A stretch of DNA of 57,793 bases from an uncultured Lachnospiraceae bacterium (GTDB lineage Bacteria > Bacillota > Clostridia > Lachnospirales > Lachnospiraceae), in the NCBI GenBank assembly GCA_947574135.1, contig CANPIM010000016.1, forward strand, positions 1-57,793, written 5' to 3'. The position numbers and the translations under genes are program-made. The notes under the pieces are model-generated. The model was given only the letters and a program-made list of their open reading frames with translations, was not told the DNA's origin and did no database searches. Positions 24,833-33,768 of this stretch are shown in pieces (positions within the stretch are counted from its first letter, which is position 1; each line of letters starts with the position of its first letter).

Positions 24833-25276
24833 CTACCCTTCCAGATCCTTGGGTCCAAAGCCCCTGGGCAGCAGCTCCTCCAGGGTATAAACCTCATATT
24901 TTTCAGGGGTCGCCCCTAAAATAATCAGGAAACTGGCAGGATCACAGAATTCCATCATCACCTGCCGGCAGACTCCGCAGGGCGCTCCCAAGGGAAGCTC
25001 CCCCAGGGCTCCCGCCGGCCCGGCTACCACTGCAATGGCCGTAAAATCCCGAACTCCCTGGCTGACTGCCTTAAAAAATGCCGTCCGTTCCCCACAGATG
25101 GTAGGGGTGTAAGCCGCATTCTCAATATTACAGCCTGTAAAAATCCGTCCGTCTTTGGATAGAAGGGCCGCTCCCACCTCATAATGAGAATAGGGACTGT
25201 AGGAATAGGTCCGGGCCTCCAGGGCCTTTCTGATAAGCTCCTCCACCGTTTCCTTTTTTAAAGCTTCCTTTGCCAT
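24833..25276 (-). CDS. cdd: Cytidine deaminase
   Basis: A 147-residue homotetrameric-type cytidine deaminase that converts cytidine or deoxycytidine to the uridine form. Zinc ligands are Cys61 (with catalytic Glu63 in TICGERTAFF), Cys100 and Cys103 (APCGVCRQVMMEF). The nucleoside-binding GCNIENAAY motif is intact. Length and motifs are typical of Firmicutes enzymes. It is followed 10 bp later by the large membrane-protein gene and preceded 33 bp upstream by a GNAT gene in the same orientation, which suggests one transcript. Confidence 0.95.
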   Translation of the reverse strand: MAKEALKKETVEELIRKALEARTYSYSPYSHYEVGAALLSKDGRIFTGCNIENAAYTPTICGERTAFFKAVSQGVRDFTAIAVVAGPAGALGELPLGAPCGVCRQVMMEFCDPASFLIILGATPEKYEVYTLEELLPRGFGPKDLEG

Positions 25277-25309
25277 AGCTAGCTTTCCTCCTTTCTGTTC
25301 CTTTTCTCG

Positions 25310-25753
25310 CTACCTGTCACACACCATCTGCTTATAGTCCAAAAAGGTAAAGCCCAGATCCTTATACAGGGCAATGGCCTTTTTGTTCTCCTCTGTCACC
25401 TCCAGGCGAAACCGCTTCACCTCCGGGTGCCGCTCCATCACCCACCGAAAGAAGGCCGTACCATAGCCCTTTCCCCGGTACTCCCGTTTCAGGAATAATT
25501 CCTCAAACATCAGGCACCAGCCCCCTACCTCACAGGCATAAAAAATCGTCACATAGGCAAAGCCTGCAATCTGGTCGTTTTCCTTCAGCACATAGCCTGT
25601 CAGCATGGGATCCGGGCTCACCGCATCGGAAAAGGTCTGCTCCAGCACCTTCATGGGAACCGGATGTGATACAGCGTCACTGTGATAAAAGCCCTCTACC
25701 ATCTGAAGCACCGGTGTGCGCATAGCCTCTGTCATCTGTTCAATCTGCAGCAT
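25310..25753 (-). CDS. GNAT family N-acetyltransferase
   Basis: A 147-residue acetyltransferase. The acetyl-CoA-binding motif A is EELFLKREYRGKGYGTAFFRWV (R-x-x-G-x-G). The C-terminal EVTEENKKAIALYKDLGFTFLDYKQM block is typical of the Acetyltransf_1 fold. The start at 25753 is chosen because GGAGAG lies 6 bases upstream; longer alternatives run toward the tRNA. The acetylated substrate is unknown. It is probably co-transcribed with cdd. Confidence 0.85.
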   Translation of the reverse strand: MLQIEQMTEAMRTPVLQMVEGFYHSDAVSHPVPMKVLEQTFSDAVSPDPMLTGYVLKENDQIAGFAYVTIFYACEVGGWCLMFEELFLKREYRGKGYGTAFFRWVMERHPEVKRFRLEVTEENKKAIALYKDLGFTFLDYKQMVCDR

Positions 25754-25871
25754 AAGCTCTCTCCAATGCATCAAAAGATTGTTATAACAAAAAAGAAGTG
25801 GAACGTCTCTTTTCCACATCTTTCCAGTTGCAACTTCTCGTAATATTCATTATCATATTTTGATAGAAAAA

Positions 25872-25945
25872 TCGGAGTAACAGGATTTGAACCTGCGACC
25901 TCTCGGCCCCCAGCCGAGCGCGCTACCAAGCTACGCCATACTCCG
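25872..25945 (-). tRNA. tRNA-Pro(GGG)
   Basis: On the minus strand a full cloverleaf reads from CGGAGTA (25945) to TACTCCG plus discriminator A (25872). The D-arm is GCGTAGCTTGGTAGCGC. The anticodon stem CTCGG/CCGAG carries loop CTGGGGG, with anticodon GGG. The T-arm is GCAGGTTCAAATCCTGT. CCA is not encoded, and a TTTTT run follows directly. Confidence 0.93.
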
Positions 25946-26083
25946 GTAGAAAAGAGTATACCATAGTTCCACCTAAAATGTAAAGACCTAAATTGAAATT
26001 TTTTGAATTTTTTCCAGATTCTTTTTCTATATTGGCATTTTTTGTTGCATTCCCTCATATACTCTTTAGCAGGAGGTGATCTT

Positions 26084-26731
26084 ATGCCACAGCACTACCC
26101 TTTCGAGCTTCTTCCCCTGCCCTATCTTTACGATTCCCTGGAGCCCGCAATCGACATGGAAACCATGTATTTCCACCACACCAAGCATCTGCGCAGCTAC
26201 ATAGACGGGTTGAACCAGGCCTTGGCCCCTTATCCCCAATATCACAGCTGGACCCTGGAGCGCCTTTTACTCCATCTCCATGAGCTGCCGGAGGAAATCC
26301 GGGAGGATGTGCGCAAAAATGCCGGGGGTGTCTACAACCATCAGTTCTATTTTAACGGTATGAGTCCCAGCCCCTCCGAGCCTCAGGGACAGCTAAAGGA
26401 AGCCCTGCTGCTGGATTTCGGAAGCTATGACGCCTTTCTGAATAAATTTACGGAAATGGCCATGAAGCTTTTCGGCTCCGGATACCTTTGGCTGGTTTCG
26501 GATAATCGGGGTAAGCTGGCCATTGTACCCACTCCCAATCAGGATACGCCCCTTACCAAGGAGCTGTATCCCTTGATGAATCTGGATCTGTGGGAGCATG
26601 CCTACTATTTAAAGCATCAAAATCGTCGGGCAAATTATGTAAAAAACTGGATTCCTCTCATCCATTGGGAGGAGGTAAACCGCCGGTATCAACAGGCTCT
26701 TCTTGCCATAATGCTGCAAAATGCGGTCTAA
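26084..26731 (+). CDS. Fe/Mn superoxide dismutase
   Basis: A 215-residue iron/manganese SOD that dismutates superoxide in the cytoplasm. Metal ligands are visible as the His in METMYFHHTKH, the His in VYNHQFYF, and the Asp and His in NLDLWEHAYYL. The GSGYLWLV stretch is the second-shell motif. The start is ATG 26084 behind AGGAGGTG. The QFYFNGMSP segment differs from the usual HxxFWxxM, as in other clostridial homologues I recall. It is convergent with the ammonia-lyase gene with a 6-bp gap and no terminator. Confidence 0.92.
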   Translation: MPQHYPFELLPLPYLYDSLEPAIDMETMYFHHTKHLRSYIDGLNQALAPYPQYHSWTLERLLLHLHELPEEIREDVRKNAGGVYNHQFYFNGMSPSPSEPQGQLKEALLLDFGSYDAFLNKFTEMAMKLFGSGYLWLVSDNRGKLAIVPTPNQDTPLTKELYPLMNLDLWEHAYYLKHQNRRANYVKNWIPLIHWEEVNRRYQQALLAIMLQNAV

Positions 26732-26737
26732 TTTCTT

Positions 26738-27943
26738 TTATTCCACGGGATATATTCCGTCCCAGACTATTCGACGGTAGTTTTCCCGATCCGTGTCTCC
26801 CTCTGTGGAAATGCACAGAATCACGGAATCCTCCGTAAGCCCAAGCTGCTCCTTAAAATGACTGAGAGCTTTATTTTGCAGGATTTCCGTTACGATTCCC
26901 ACGGTAGCTGCGCCGCTTTCCCCGGATATGATCCGGGGATCCCTTCCCAAAGGATTTCCCAATACGCGCATACCTTTAGCAGCCACAAAATCAGGTATGG
27001 AAACAAAGGCTGCCGCAGAATCCCGCAGAATCTCCCAGCCAAGCGTGCAGGGCTCTCCGCAGGCCAGTCCGGCCATAATGGTCTGCATACTGCCAGTCAC
27101 CGGATGAAGCTGTCCGTCACCAGCCTGCGCCGTCCGATAAATACAATCTGCCTTATTTGGCTCAACAATGGTGATAACGGGCATTTCCTCTCCCTTCCAG
27201 ACACTGGCAAAAAACCCTGTGACCGCCCCTGCCATAGCGCCCACCCCAGCCTGGAGGAAAATATGGGTGGGGCGCTTTCCCTCCAGCTGCTCATAAGCCT
27301 CCAAAGCCATGGTGGTATAGCCCTCCATAATCCAGCCGGGTATTTCTTCATATCCCTCCCAGCCTGTGTCCTGTACCAGAACCCAGTGATTTTTGCGAGC
27401 CATCTCCTCTGCATACCGGACCGTATCATCGTAATTTAGCTCTGTGATCTCAGCCTCCGCTCCCAGCTCTTGAATATTCTTAAGCCGTTCCCATGCGCTT
27501 CCCTTTGGCATATAGACCACGCTTTTATGGCCCAGCTGTCTGGCCGTCCAGGCGATTCCCCTTCCATGATTGCCGTCCGTCGCCGTGACAAAGGTAATTT
27601 CTCCCAACTTTTCCCGTATAGCTTTACTGGTAAGAAGCCCGAAAGATACCTCAGAAATGTCCATTTGAAGCTGCCTGGCCAGATAATTGCCAATGCAGTA
27701 GGTCCCTCCCAGAACCTTAAAGGCATTTAATCCAAAGCGCCAGCTTTCGTCCTTCACATAAATGGAAGCCACCCCCAACTCTCTGGCCAGACATGTTAGA
27801 TCCCAAAGAGGAGTTTGCGCATATTCCAGAAAGCTCTTGTGAAATGCAAGGGCTCTTTCTGCCCGTTCCCTATCAAAACGCTCCGTCTTTTCCGTATCAT
27901 GGGTTCTCTTTCCCCGCCACAGGGTTTTTATTTTATTGCTCAT
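26738..27943 (-). CDS. dpaL: Diaminopropionate ammonia-lyase
   Basis: A 401-residue PLP enzyme of fold type II that splits 2,3-diaminopropionate into pyruvate and two ammonia. The PLP lysine is Lys76 in RFGLNAFKVLGG, near-identical in place and context to E. coli YgeX/DpaL. The catalytic-Asp region is TATDGNHGRGIAW, and a glycine-rich PLP-phosphate loop lies in LQAGVGAMAGAV. Length is normal and the frame intact. It is last in a unit behind the YfcC-type transporter and M20 amidohydrolase genes. The pairing recalls E. coli ygeX-ygeY (lyase plus M20 peptidase). That suggests release and breakdown of diaminopropionate from a conjugate or peptide (inference). Confidence 0.92.
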   Translation of the reverse strand: MSNKIKTLWRGKRTHDTEKTERFDRERAERALAFHKSFLEYAQTPLWDLTCLARELGVASIYVKDESWRFGLNAFKVLGGTYCIGNYLARQLQMDISEVSFGLLTSKAIREKLGEITFVTATDGNHGRGIAWTARQLGHKSVVYMPKGSAWERLKNIQELGAEAEITELNYDDTVRYAEEMARKNHWVLVQDTGWEGYEEIPGWIMEGYTTMALEAYEQLEGKRPTHIFLQAGVGAMAGAVTGFFASVWKGEEMPVITIVEPNKADCIYRTAQAGDGQLHPVTGSMQTIMAGLACGEPCTLGWEILRDSAAAFVSIPDFVAAKGMRVLGNPLGRDPRIISGESGAATVGIVTEILQNKALSHFKEQLGLTEDSVILCISTEGDTDRENYRRIVWDGIYPVE

Positions 27944-27974
27944 ATATTATTCTCCGTCTTTTTGTCTCTTTTCT

Positions 27975-29248
27975 CTAAAAGGGACCATATTGAATAGCCT
28001 GTGCAATCAGCAGAAATACTCCGGACATGGCCATATAAATCAGCAAAATAGGCGTATAAAATTTAATCCACTGGGTGTAACTCACACCTGCCTTCCCGAT
28101 GCAGGCATGCATTAACCCGGCTGTAGGCCAAAAGTAGTTGGTAAATCCATCTCCAAACTGGTAGGCTAAAACCGTTGTCTGCCTGGTAATATGTAATAAA
28201 TCCGAAAGGGGCGCCAGAATGGGAAAGATAATAGCGGACTTTCCACTGGCAGATCCAATCAGACAGTTTAACAGGGGCACAGCAAGGAAAATGCCTAACA
28301 CGGTAATGGATGCCGGAATATGCTGCAATGCATTTGCTATATAATATACCACAGTATCCAATATATTGCCAGAGGTCATAATAACGGAAATGTCTCTGGC
28401 GATCCCAATCATGAGAGCCGCAAACATCATATCATTGCAGCCCAGCAAAATGGTATCACAGGTATCCGAAAGCTTCATTCCCGCAATGATACCGCACCCC
28501 ACTCCGATTACAAGGAAGGAAGCGCTCATCTGGGGCAGATCCCATCCCCCTCGAAGGAGATTATAAATCATAAAACAAAGTCCCCCCCGGCAAAGAGTGC
28601 CGCAATTTTCTGACGCCCATTTAATTTCAGTCCCTTGGTTTCCTCCGAAGCCGCAATTATTTTCTCCCGTTTCTCTAAATCCGCCTGGTAGGTGGGGCTA
28701 ATGGTAGGATCCTTTAATACCTTTTTTGCATACCGAAGTGCATAGAGAATAGCCACCGTAGTAAAGACCACCAGGGTAATTACCCGAAAGCCAGTTCCGG
28801 AATACAAGGGCAGACCCGCGATTTTCTGGCTGATTGCAATGCTGAAGGGATTAAAAAGCGCGGCTGCAAAGCCTGCGGCCGATCCCACCAGGATCAGTCC
28901 GATAGCTGTCACCGAGTCAAAACCCAGCTTTAAAACCAGTGGCATAAGAATAGGTACATACAAAAGGCAAAGCTCGTCCGTTCCTGAGATGGCATTAAAA
29001 AAAGAAATGGCTATCATCAGTACCGGAATCACGAAAAGTCCCTTGTCCTGATATCGGCTGGCCAGGCTCTCTACGGCTGCAGGAATGAGGCCAATCTTAT
29101 TGATCACAGCCACTCCCGCACCGATGAACAAGGTAAAACAGATAATATCCGCTGCCTGAGAAAAGCCGGTGGGAATGGCCATGAGAAGATCTCCGATGCC
29201 GGCCGGAATAAAGTGTTCTAGCAAAGCTTCCTGCGTACAGCGCCGCAA
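27975..29248 (-). pseudogene. YfcC family transporter, 5'-truncated and frameshifted
   Basis: Two frames make one YfcC-type peptide/amino-acid transporter. The N-terminal part has AIPTGFSQAADIICF, NAISGTDELCLLYVPILMPL and AALFNPFSIAISQKIAG. The C-terminal part has WDLPQMSASFLVIGVGCGIIAGM and SASGKSAIIFPILAPLSDLL, then YQFGDGFTNYFWPT. The break is in a G7 tract (GCCGGGGGGGACT); eight Gs restore the frame into LCFMIYNLLRGGW. In addition the protein begins near residue ~75-80 of E. coli YfcC, so the first membrane helix and following segment are missing. The truncated end abuts, and overlaps by up to 31 bp, the 3' end of the M20 gene. A late ATG at 29182 with GGAG upstream could start translation of a helix-1-less protein. 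Confidence 0.82.
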
Positions 29249-30304
29249 AACAGCTTCAGAGCCACATCCATCATTCCATGGTCAAAGGTGTTCTCGTAAA
29301 TATGCACATCCGGGTCTACCCTTGCGCCAAAATCCAGGTAAGCCGTTTTAATGCCCTTTCTGTAGCTGTAAAAATGGAAATCCTCACTTCCTGCCGACTG
29401 AACTACCGGGCAGAAGGCTTCCTCTCCAAGCTCCTCCTTAATAAGAGAGGTAGCAAATGCAATCATTTCCTCAGAATAACTGGGTGCCGGATTCATATTG
29501 GTCTCAATCTTTAAGGATCCCCCTATGGACTGAACGGCCATGGTCATGGTTTTTTCGGCCTTTTGGCACAGCTCAGCAAGCAATTCATTATTTTCACTTC
29601 GAATATCAAAGGCCAGGCGGGCATAGTCCGGAATGGTATTATCACTGCTCTTATCTGCGGAAAATTGTGTCACCTTTGCAGACCATGTTTTATCCGGAGA
29701 GACGCGAATACAGTTAAATGCATTGACGGCCAGAACCCCGGCCTCCACTGCATTGATTCCCTGTTCCGGCACAGAACCATGAGAATTTTTCCCTGTTATA
29801 GTCACATGGAGCGTTCCCTGTCCCTTATGCATAACGGCAGGGGAAACCTTGCCATGAGGCACCTCTCTCTGGCACAAAATGCAACCCCAGCATTTCCTCA
29901 ATCTCATCCAGTTCTCCCGTTGCAATCATGCGGTCCGCCCCCGTGCTGGGTTCCTCTCCCGGTTGAAACACAAGAAACAGCTTTCCTCTTTTGATGCCCT
30001 CCTCTGCTATTTTCTTTGCCGTAGTCAAAACCAATGTGGAATGGCAATCATGACAGCATCCATGATAATTTACAATCTCACCATTTATAAAAAACTCTAG
30101 GGCGTCCGTATCTGCCCGAAGGGCAAAATGAACCCCAGGATTTCCGGAGTCTAGGATCCCTACCAGTCCTCCCGCCACATCCTTTACCTCATATCCAAAG
30201 GACAGAAGCTGTTCCTTTAAATATCCGCAGGTAGCCGGGGTTTCCACCCCAATCTCCGGCATGCTGTGCAATTTTTTCCATGTGCTTTCCATAAACTCTT
30301 TCAT
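29218..30304 (-). pseudogene. M20D-type amidohydrolase (ILR1/YgeY-like), frameshifted
   Basis: Two overlapping frames form one zinc amidohydrolase. The N-terminal part from the ATG at 30304 (AAAGGG upstream) has LHSMPEIGVETPATCGYLKE, LRADTDAL, a metal site NYHGCCHDCHSTL, and FQPGEEPSTGADRMI. The rest has EVPHGKVSPAVMHKGQGTLHV, GKNSHGSVPEQGINAV and SAGSEDFHFYS. The break is at CCAGAGAGAGG; one more GA unit restores FVPEREVPHGK, matching family spacing. The corrected length is 363 codons, slightly short for the family. M20D enzymes hydrolyse N-acyl amino acids or aminobenzoyl conjugates. A TTGACA promoter and an operator lie upstream. Confidence 0.85.
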
Positions 30305-30355
30305 CTTTTTCCCTTTCCCTCTTGGATTTGTCTTTATGATATTTCGCATAAAATA

Positions 30356-30369
30356 TTCAATATATTGCA
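30356..30369. promoter_or_regulatory. Operator of the M20-YfcC-dpaL operon (same motif as pepD)
   Basis: TTCAATATATTGCA matches TGCAATATATTGCA, the core of the pepD palindrome, at 13 of 14 positions. It lies between the promoter and the M20 start, just downstream of the predicted transcription start. Confidence 0.65.
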
Positions 30370-30383
30370 TTTAATATATTATA

Positions 30384-30412
30384 TATTTATCATATCTCCA
30401 AGATCCTGTCAA
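30384..30412 (-). promoter_or_regulatory. Promoter of the M20-YfcC-dpaL operon
   Basis: On the minus strand a perfect TTGACA (30407-30412), a 17-bp spacer ending TGA (extended -10) and TAAATA (30384-30389). The -10 box is weak by itself. Confidence 0.5.
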
Positions 30413-30454
30413 TGATATTTGGTACTTTTTCTAAAATTCGTGATTATAAACAGA

Positions 30455-31552
30455 TTATTTAGGGAATTTTGGGTGAAATTTACAGACAACAGACACCCAT
30501 TTCCTCAGCATACACACCATAACCAGGGCACCGAAATATCCGATATAGGGATACACGGTTCCCACCAGAAAGGAAAAATCCATCCGCCCCCAGAAAAAGG
30601 CTCCGCCGGCCACTCCAAAGGCCACGATCCGAAAAAGGAGACTCTTTTCCTTTGGGCAGAGCTTATGGCACACAGACCAGAGCATAGGCACGGCCGTGGT
30701 ATAGATACCTGCAAACATGACGGCCGCAAAGACAAATCCCGCGCCCGCCCAGATTTGTCCGGCCAAAAATACTGTGGGAACTCCCTTTCCTGCAATCCGG
30801 GGAAGGCAGGAAAGTAGCCCCAGACACAGGAGCAGACCTCCCCCTCCGTAGGCCCCGCAGCTGTACCAGGCGCACCGGGTTTTCGCCCTCCTGGTGGGCA
30901 GGGTTTTTCCCAGTCCCTCCAAAAAGGGCAATGCCGTTAAAATGGAATAACCTGCATACAAGATGGCGGAGAGCTCCCAGCGGCCGGCGACTGGCACCAC
31001 TCCCGCCTGCAGCACCTCCTGCTGGGATCGCACAAGGCTCTCCGGATTCTGCCAGACACAGATGGCTCCCAACGCGAACACCAGCACTACAATCATCGGC
31101 CCAATGCGCCCGATAATCTCCGTAAGCCGTCCCAGCCCCAGAAGCACCGTTCCCAGGGACAGCCCCAGCATCAAAAGCCTTCCGGCCTGGGGACCCAGCC
31201 CTAAGTATTCCTCCAGAAGGCTCCCGCTACCGGACAGCATGACACAGTAGCACAGAAAGAGAAACACCGGGGCCAGCCATTCCAGAAACACCCCCAGCAC
31301 CGGACCACAGTAATAGGAAAAGCTTCCGCCTCTTTCCTCCATCTCTCTGTTTCCTGCATCCAGAAGGGCCCGGCGCACACACAAAGCCAATAAAAACAGG
31401 GAAAGGCACAGCCCTAAGGCTCCTCTCCCTGTCCCAAATGCTCCAAAAAACTGCAGAATCTCCTGCCCGCTGGAAAAACCGGACCCGATAAAAAACGCCA
31501 ACACGGCTCCGCTGCTTCTAATGACCTGTTTTCTCTCTCCCTGCCTTTGCAT
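30455..31552 (-). CDS. YkvI family membrane protein (APC-like)
   Basis: A 365-residue polytopic protein with about ten membrane helices. The opening SGAVLAFFIGSGFSSGQEILQFF is the family hallmark: a broken helix 1 like those of APC/NSS transporters. It is followed by a helix-rich core with AILYAGYSILTALPFLEGLGKTL. YkvI proteins are distantly related to branched-chain amino acid and BCCT-like carriers, but no substrate has been assigned. The ribosome site is weak (GTGGGA upstream). It lies 83 bp after degV in the same direction. Confidence 0.8.
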   Translation of the reverse strand: MQRQGERKQVIRSSGAVLAFFIGSGFSSGQEILQFFGAFGTGRGALGLCLSLFLLALCVRRALLDAGNREMEERGGSFSYYCGPVLGVFLEWLAPVFLFLCYCVMLSGSGSLLEEYLGLGPQAGRLLMLGLSLGTVLLGLGRLTEIIGRIGPMIVVLVFALGAICVWQNPESLVRSQQEVLQAGVVPVAGRWELSAILYAGYSILTALPFLEGLGKTLPTRRAKTRCAWYSCGAYGGGGLLLCLGLLSCLPRIAGKGVPTVFLAGQIWAGAGFVFAAVMFAGIYTTAVPMLWSVCHKLCPKEKSLLFRIVAFGVAGGAFFWGRMDFSFLVGTVYPYIGYFGALVMVCMLRKWVSVVCKFHPKFPK

Positions 31553-31635
31553 GTTTCAATGTCCCACACGGCTTTTTCCCTATTCTATGCGGTGCTGGAA
31601 GAAAACATGTGGGAAATTTTCCCAGAAAGGAGGTC

Positions 31636-32499
31636 TTACCTGGGCTGCCCCATGAAAAACAGGGCCATGGTCCCCGGCCCGGAGTGGGCACCGATGGTGG
31701 GCCCCACGTGATTGATCAAGATATCCGAGATGCCAAATCGCTTCTCAACCTGCTCCGCCACATACAGGGCCTCCTCCAGGCAGTCCCCATGGCTGATAAA
31801 CACCGTGTCATTCTCAAACCCCTGAACCTGCTGCTCCATTCGATCCACCAGGGCATTGAGGGATTTCCGTCGTCCCCGAACCTTGTCAATATTGATGAGC
31901 CGTCCCTCATTGTCCACATGGAGTACCGGCTTGATATTGATCATGGTTCCCAGAATAGCCGTGGCTTTGGACACCCGGCCGCCCCGATGGAGATGAAACA
32001 GATCGTCCACGGTAAAATTGTGACAGATCTCCAGCTTATGCTCCTCCACCCACCGGGCCGTCTCCTCCAGGCTTTTTCCCGCCTCCTTCAGCTTCACAGC
32101 CTTGTGGACCAAAAGCCCCTCTCCCAGGGAAGCGCACAGAGAATCCACCACCGTCACCTTGTGCTCCGGCTGCTCCTCCAGAAGCTCCCCGGCCGCAATC
32201 CGGGCGCTGTTGTAGCTGCCGCTCAGGGCCGAGGAAAAGGCAATGTGCAGCACATCCAGCCCCTGGGCCAGATAGCCGGCAAAAATCTCCTTGGCTGTCT
32301 CCGGATTCACCTGGGAGGTGGTGGGCATAGAGCCCTCCCGCATTTTTGCATAGAACTCCTCCACAGGCAGGGGATGCTCCCAGTCATAAACCTGCCCCTC
32401 CATCATATAATTGAGAGACATCACTCCAATCTTATGCTCCTCCACATATTCTCTGGGCAAATCCGCCGTGGTATCCGTGGTAATGATGTAAGGTCTCAT
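31636..32499 (-). CDS. DegV family fatty-acid-binding protein
   Basis: A 287-residue DegV protein. The signature starts are IITTDTTADLPREYV, MPTTSQVNPE, IAFSSALSGSYNSARIA and VVDSLCASLGEG, with a C-terminal VGPTIGAHSGPGTMALFFMG. DegV/FakB proteins bind a fatty acid and present it to the FakA kinase. No fakA gene is in the window, so the FakB role is by family only. It starts 11 bp after the pheA stop with AAGGAGG, which implies co-transcription. Confidence 0.92.
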   Translation of the reverse strand: MRPYIITTDTTADLPREYVEEHKIGVMSLNYMMEGQVYDWEHPLPVEEFYAKMREGSMPTTSQVNPETAKEIFAGYLAQGLDVLHIAFSSALSGSYNSARIAAGELLEEQPEHKVTVVDSLCASLGEGLLVHKAVKLKEAGKSLEETARWVEEHKLEICHNFTVDDLFHLHRGGRVSKATAILGTMINIKPVLHVDNEGRLINIDKVRGRRKSLNALVDRMEQQVQGFENDTVFISHGDCLEEALYVAEQVEKRFGISDILINHVGPTIGAHSGPGTMALFFMGQPR

Positions 32500-32510
32500 G
32501 CTTATCCTCC

Positions 32511-33641
32511 TTAATAATTCCCTAGTATTTTCAGGTTCAGCGCTTCCTCCTGAATGCCCCGGAGCGCATTTTTCACCGCGCTGTCATTGAGATTCCCCTC
32601 AAAATCCACAAAGAAATGGTATTCCCAGTTTCGATCCGGAATCGGCCGGGACTCAATCCGGCTCATATTCAGCCCGTTATAAATAAAATGGGAGAGCACG
32701 TTGTAAAGGCTTCCGCTCTCATGGGGCACCTCAAAGCAAATACTCACCTTTCCCGCATCCCTGGCATACATTTTCTGGTTGGTGGCCACAATGAACCGGG
32801 TGGAATTGGTATTGCTGTGATTTACATGCTCCTTTAATACTTTGAGCCCGAAAACCTTGGCCGCCATAGGGCTGGCAATGGCCGCCTGGCTCTTGTCCTG
32901 GTCCTCCAGCACCTTTCGGGCCGCCACAGCCGTGTTTAAAAGGCTCACCTGCCGCCAGTCCCGGTTTTCATCCAGAAAACGACTGCACTGCATCAGCCCC
33001 TGGGGATGAGAGTAAACCGTCCGGATATCCGAAAGCTCTGCTCCCGACAGGCCCAAAAGGGCGTGGTTAATGGGGATAATCTTCTCCGCCACAATATAAT
33101 TGTCAAATTCTACCAGCAAGTCATAGATATCGCTGACAATTCCCGCCGTGGAGTTTTCAATGGGCAGCACCGCATAGTCCGCCATGCCCTCCGCAATGGC
33201 CACCATGGCATCCCGCCACTGCTCCACATGAAAGCAGCTGACATCCTCCCCAAAATACTCCAGCATGGCCTGCTGGGAGTAGGCGCCCTCCTCCCCCTGG
33301 TAAACCACTCGCACATGCTCCCGCTGGATTTTGTCCACCATAACAAAGGGAAAACGCCCCCTGGCTCCATGGCTTTCCAACAGCTGGTACTGTAGCTTCC
33401 GGCTCATGGCCATAATCTGCTGAAACAGCTCCTGTACTCCGTGCCGGTTAAACTCATTGTGCGCCAGTTCCCGAACCGCCTCCAGCTTTTGAAGCTCCCG
33501 GTCTCGGTCCAGCACCTTGGTGGAGGATTGAATCTTAAACTCCGCCACCTGGCGGCACACCTCCATGCGCTCCTCGAAGAGCTCCACCATCTGGCGGTCC
33601 AGCACATCTATCTTTTTCCGCAATTCCTGTAAATCTTCCAT
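32511..33641 (-). CDS. pheA: Bifunctional chorismate mutase/prephenate dehydratase
   Basis: A 376-residue P-protein for phenylalanine synthesis. Residues ~1-85 are an AroQ-type chorismate mutase (LRKKIDVLDRQMVELFEERM). Residues ~105-285 are prephenate dehydratase (VVYQGEEGAYSQQAMLEYFG; PIENSTAGIVSDIYDLL; NSTRFIVA with the catalytic Thr). Residues ~297-376 are the ACT domain with the Phe-binding ESRP motif (SRIESRPIPDRNWEYHFFVDF). The start is ATG 33641, with AGGAG seven bases upstream; two earlier in-frame ATGs lack good sites. Feedback inhibition by phenylalanine is expected. It sits between folC and degV. Confidence 0.94.
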   Translation of the reverse strand: MEDLQELRKKIDVLDRQMVELFEERMEVCRQVAEFKIQSSTKVLDRDRELQKLEAVRELAHNEFNRHGVQELFQQIMAMSRKLQYQLLESHGARGRFPFVMVDKIQREHVRVVYQGEEGAYSQQAMLEYFGEDVSCFHVEQWRDAMVAIAEGMADYAVLPIENSTAGIVSDIYDLLVEFDNYIVAEKIIPINHALLGLSGAELSDIRTVYSHPQGLMQCSRFLDENRDWRQVSLLNTAVAARKVLEDQDKSQAAIASPMAAKVFGLKVLKEHVNHSNTNSTRFIVATNQKMYARDAGKVSICFEVPHESGSLYNVLSHFIYNGLNMSRIESRPIPDRNWEYHFFVDFEGNLNDSAVKNALRGIQEEALNLKILGNY

Positions 33642-33768
33642 CTGTCTGCTCCTGTTTTCCATCTGCCCTTTTCTTATGCCGACCGCAGTCCGCCCTTCTT
33701 TTCTTTGCCTTTGCTCTCTGCTGTGCTCCACAGCCTTACCCTTTATCCGACCCTTGGCACAGGACAGC

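Noticed and set aside
28568..28571. The two YfcC frames as separate, translationally coupled subunits (ATGA overlap).
   Set aside because: YfcC proteins are single chains, the overlap coincides with a G7 tract, and one added G yields a continuous family sequence across the junction.
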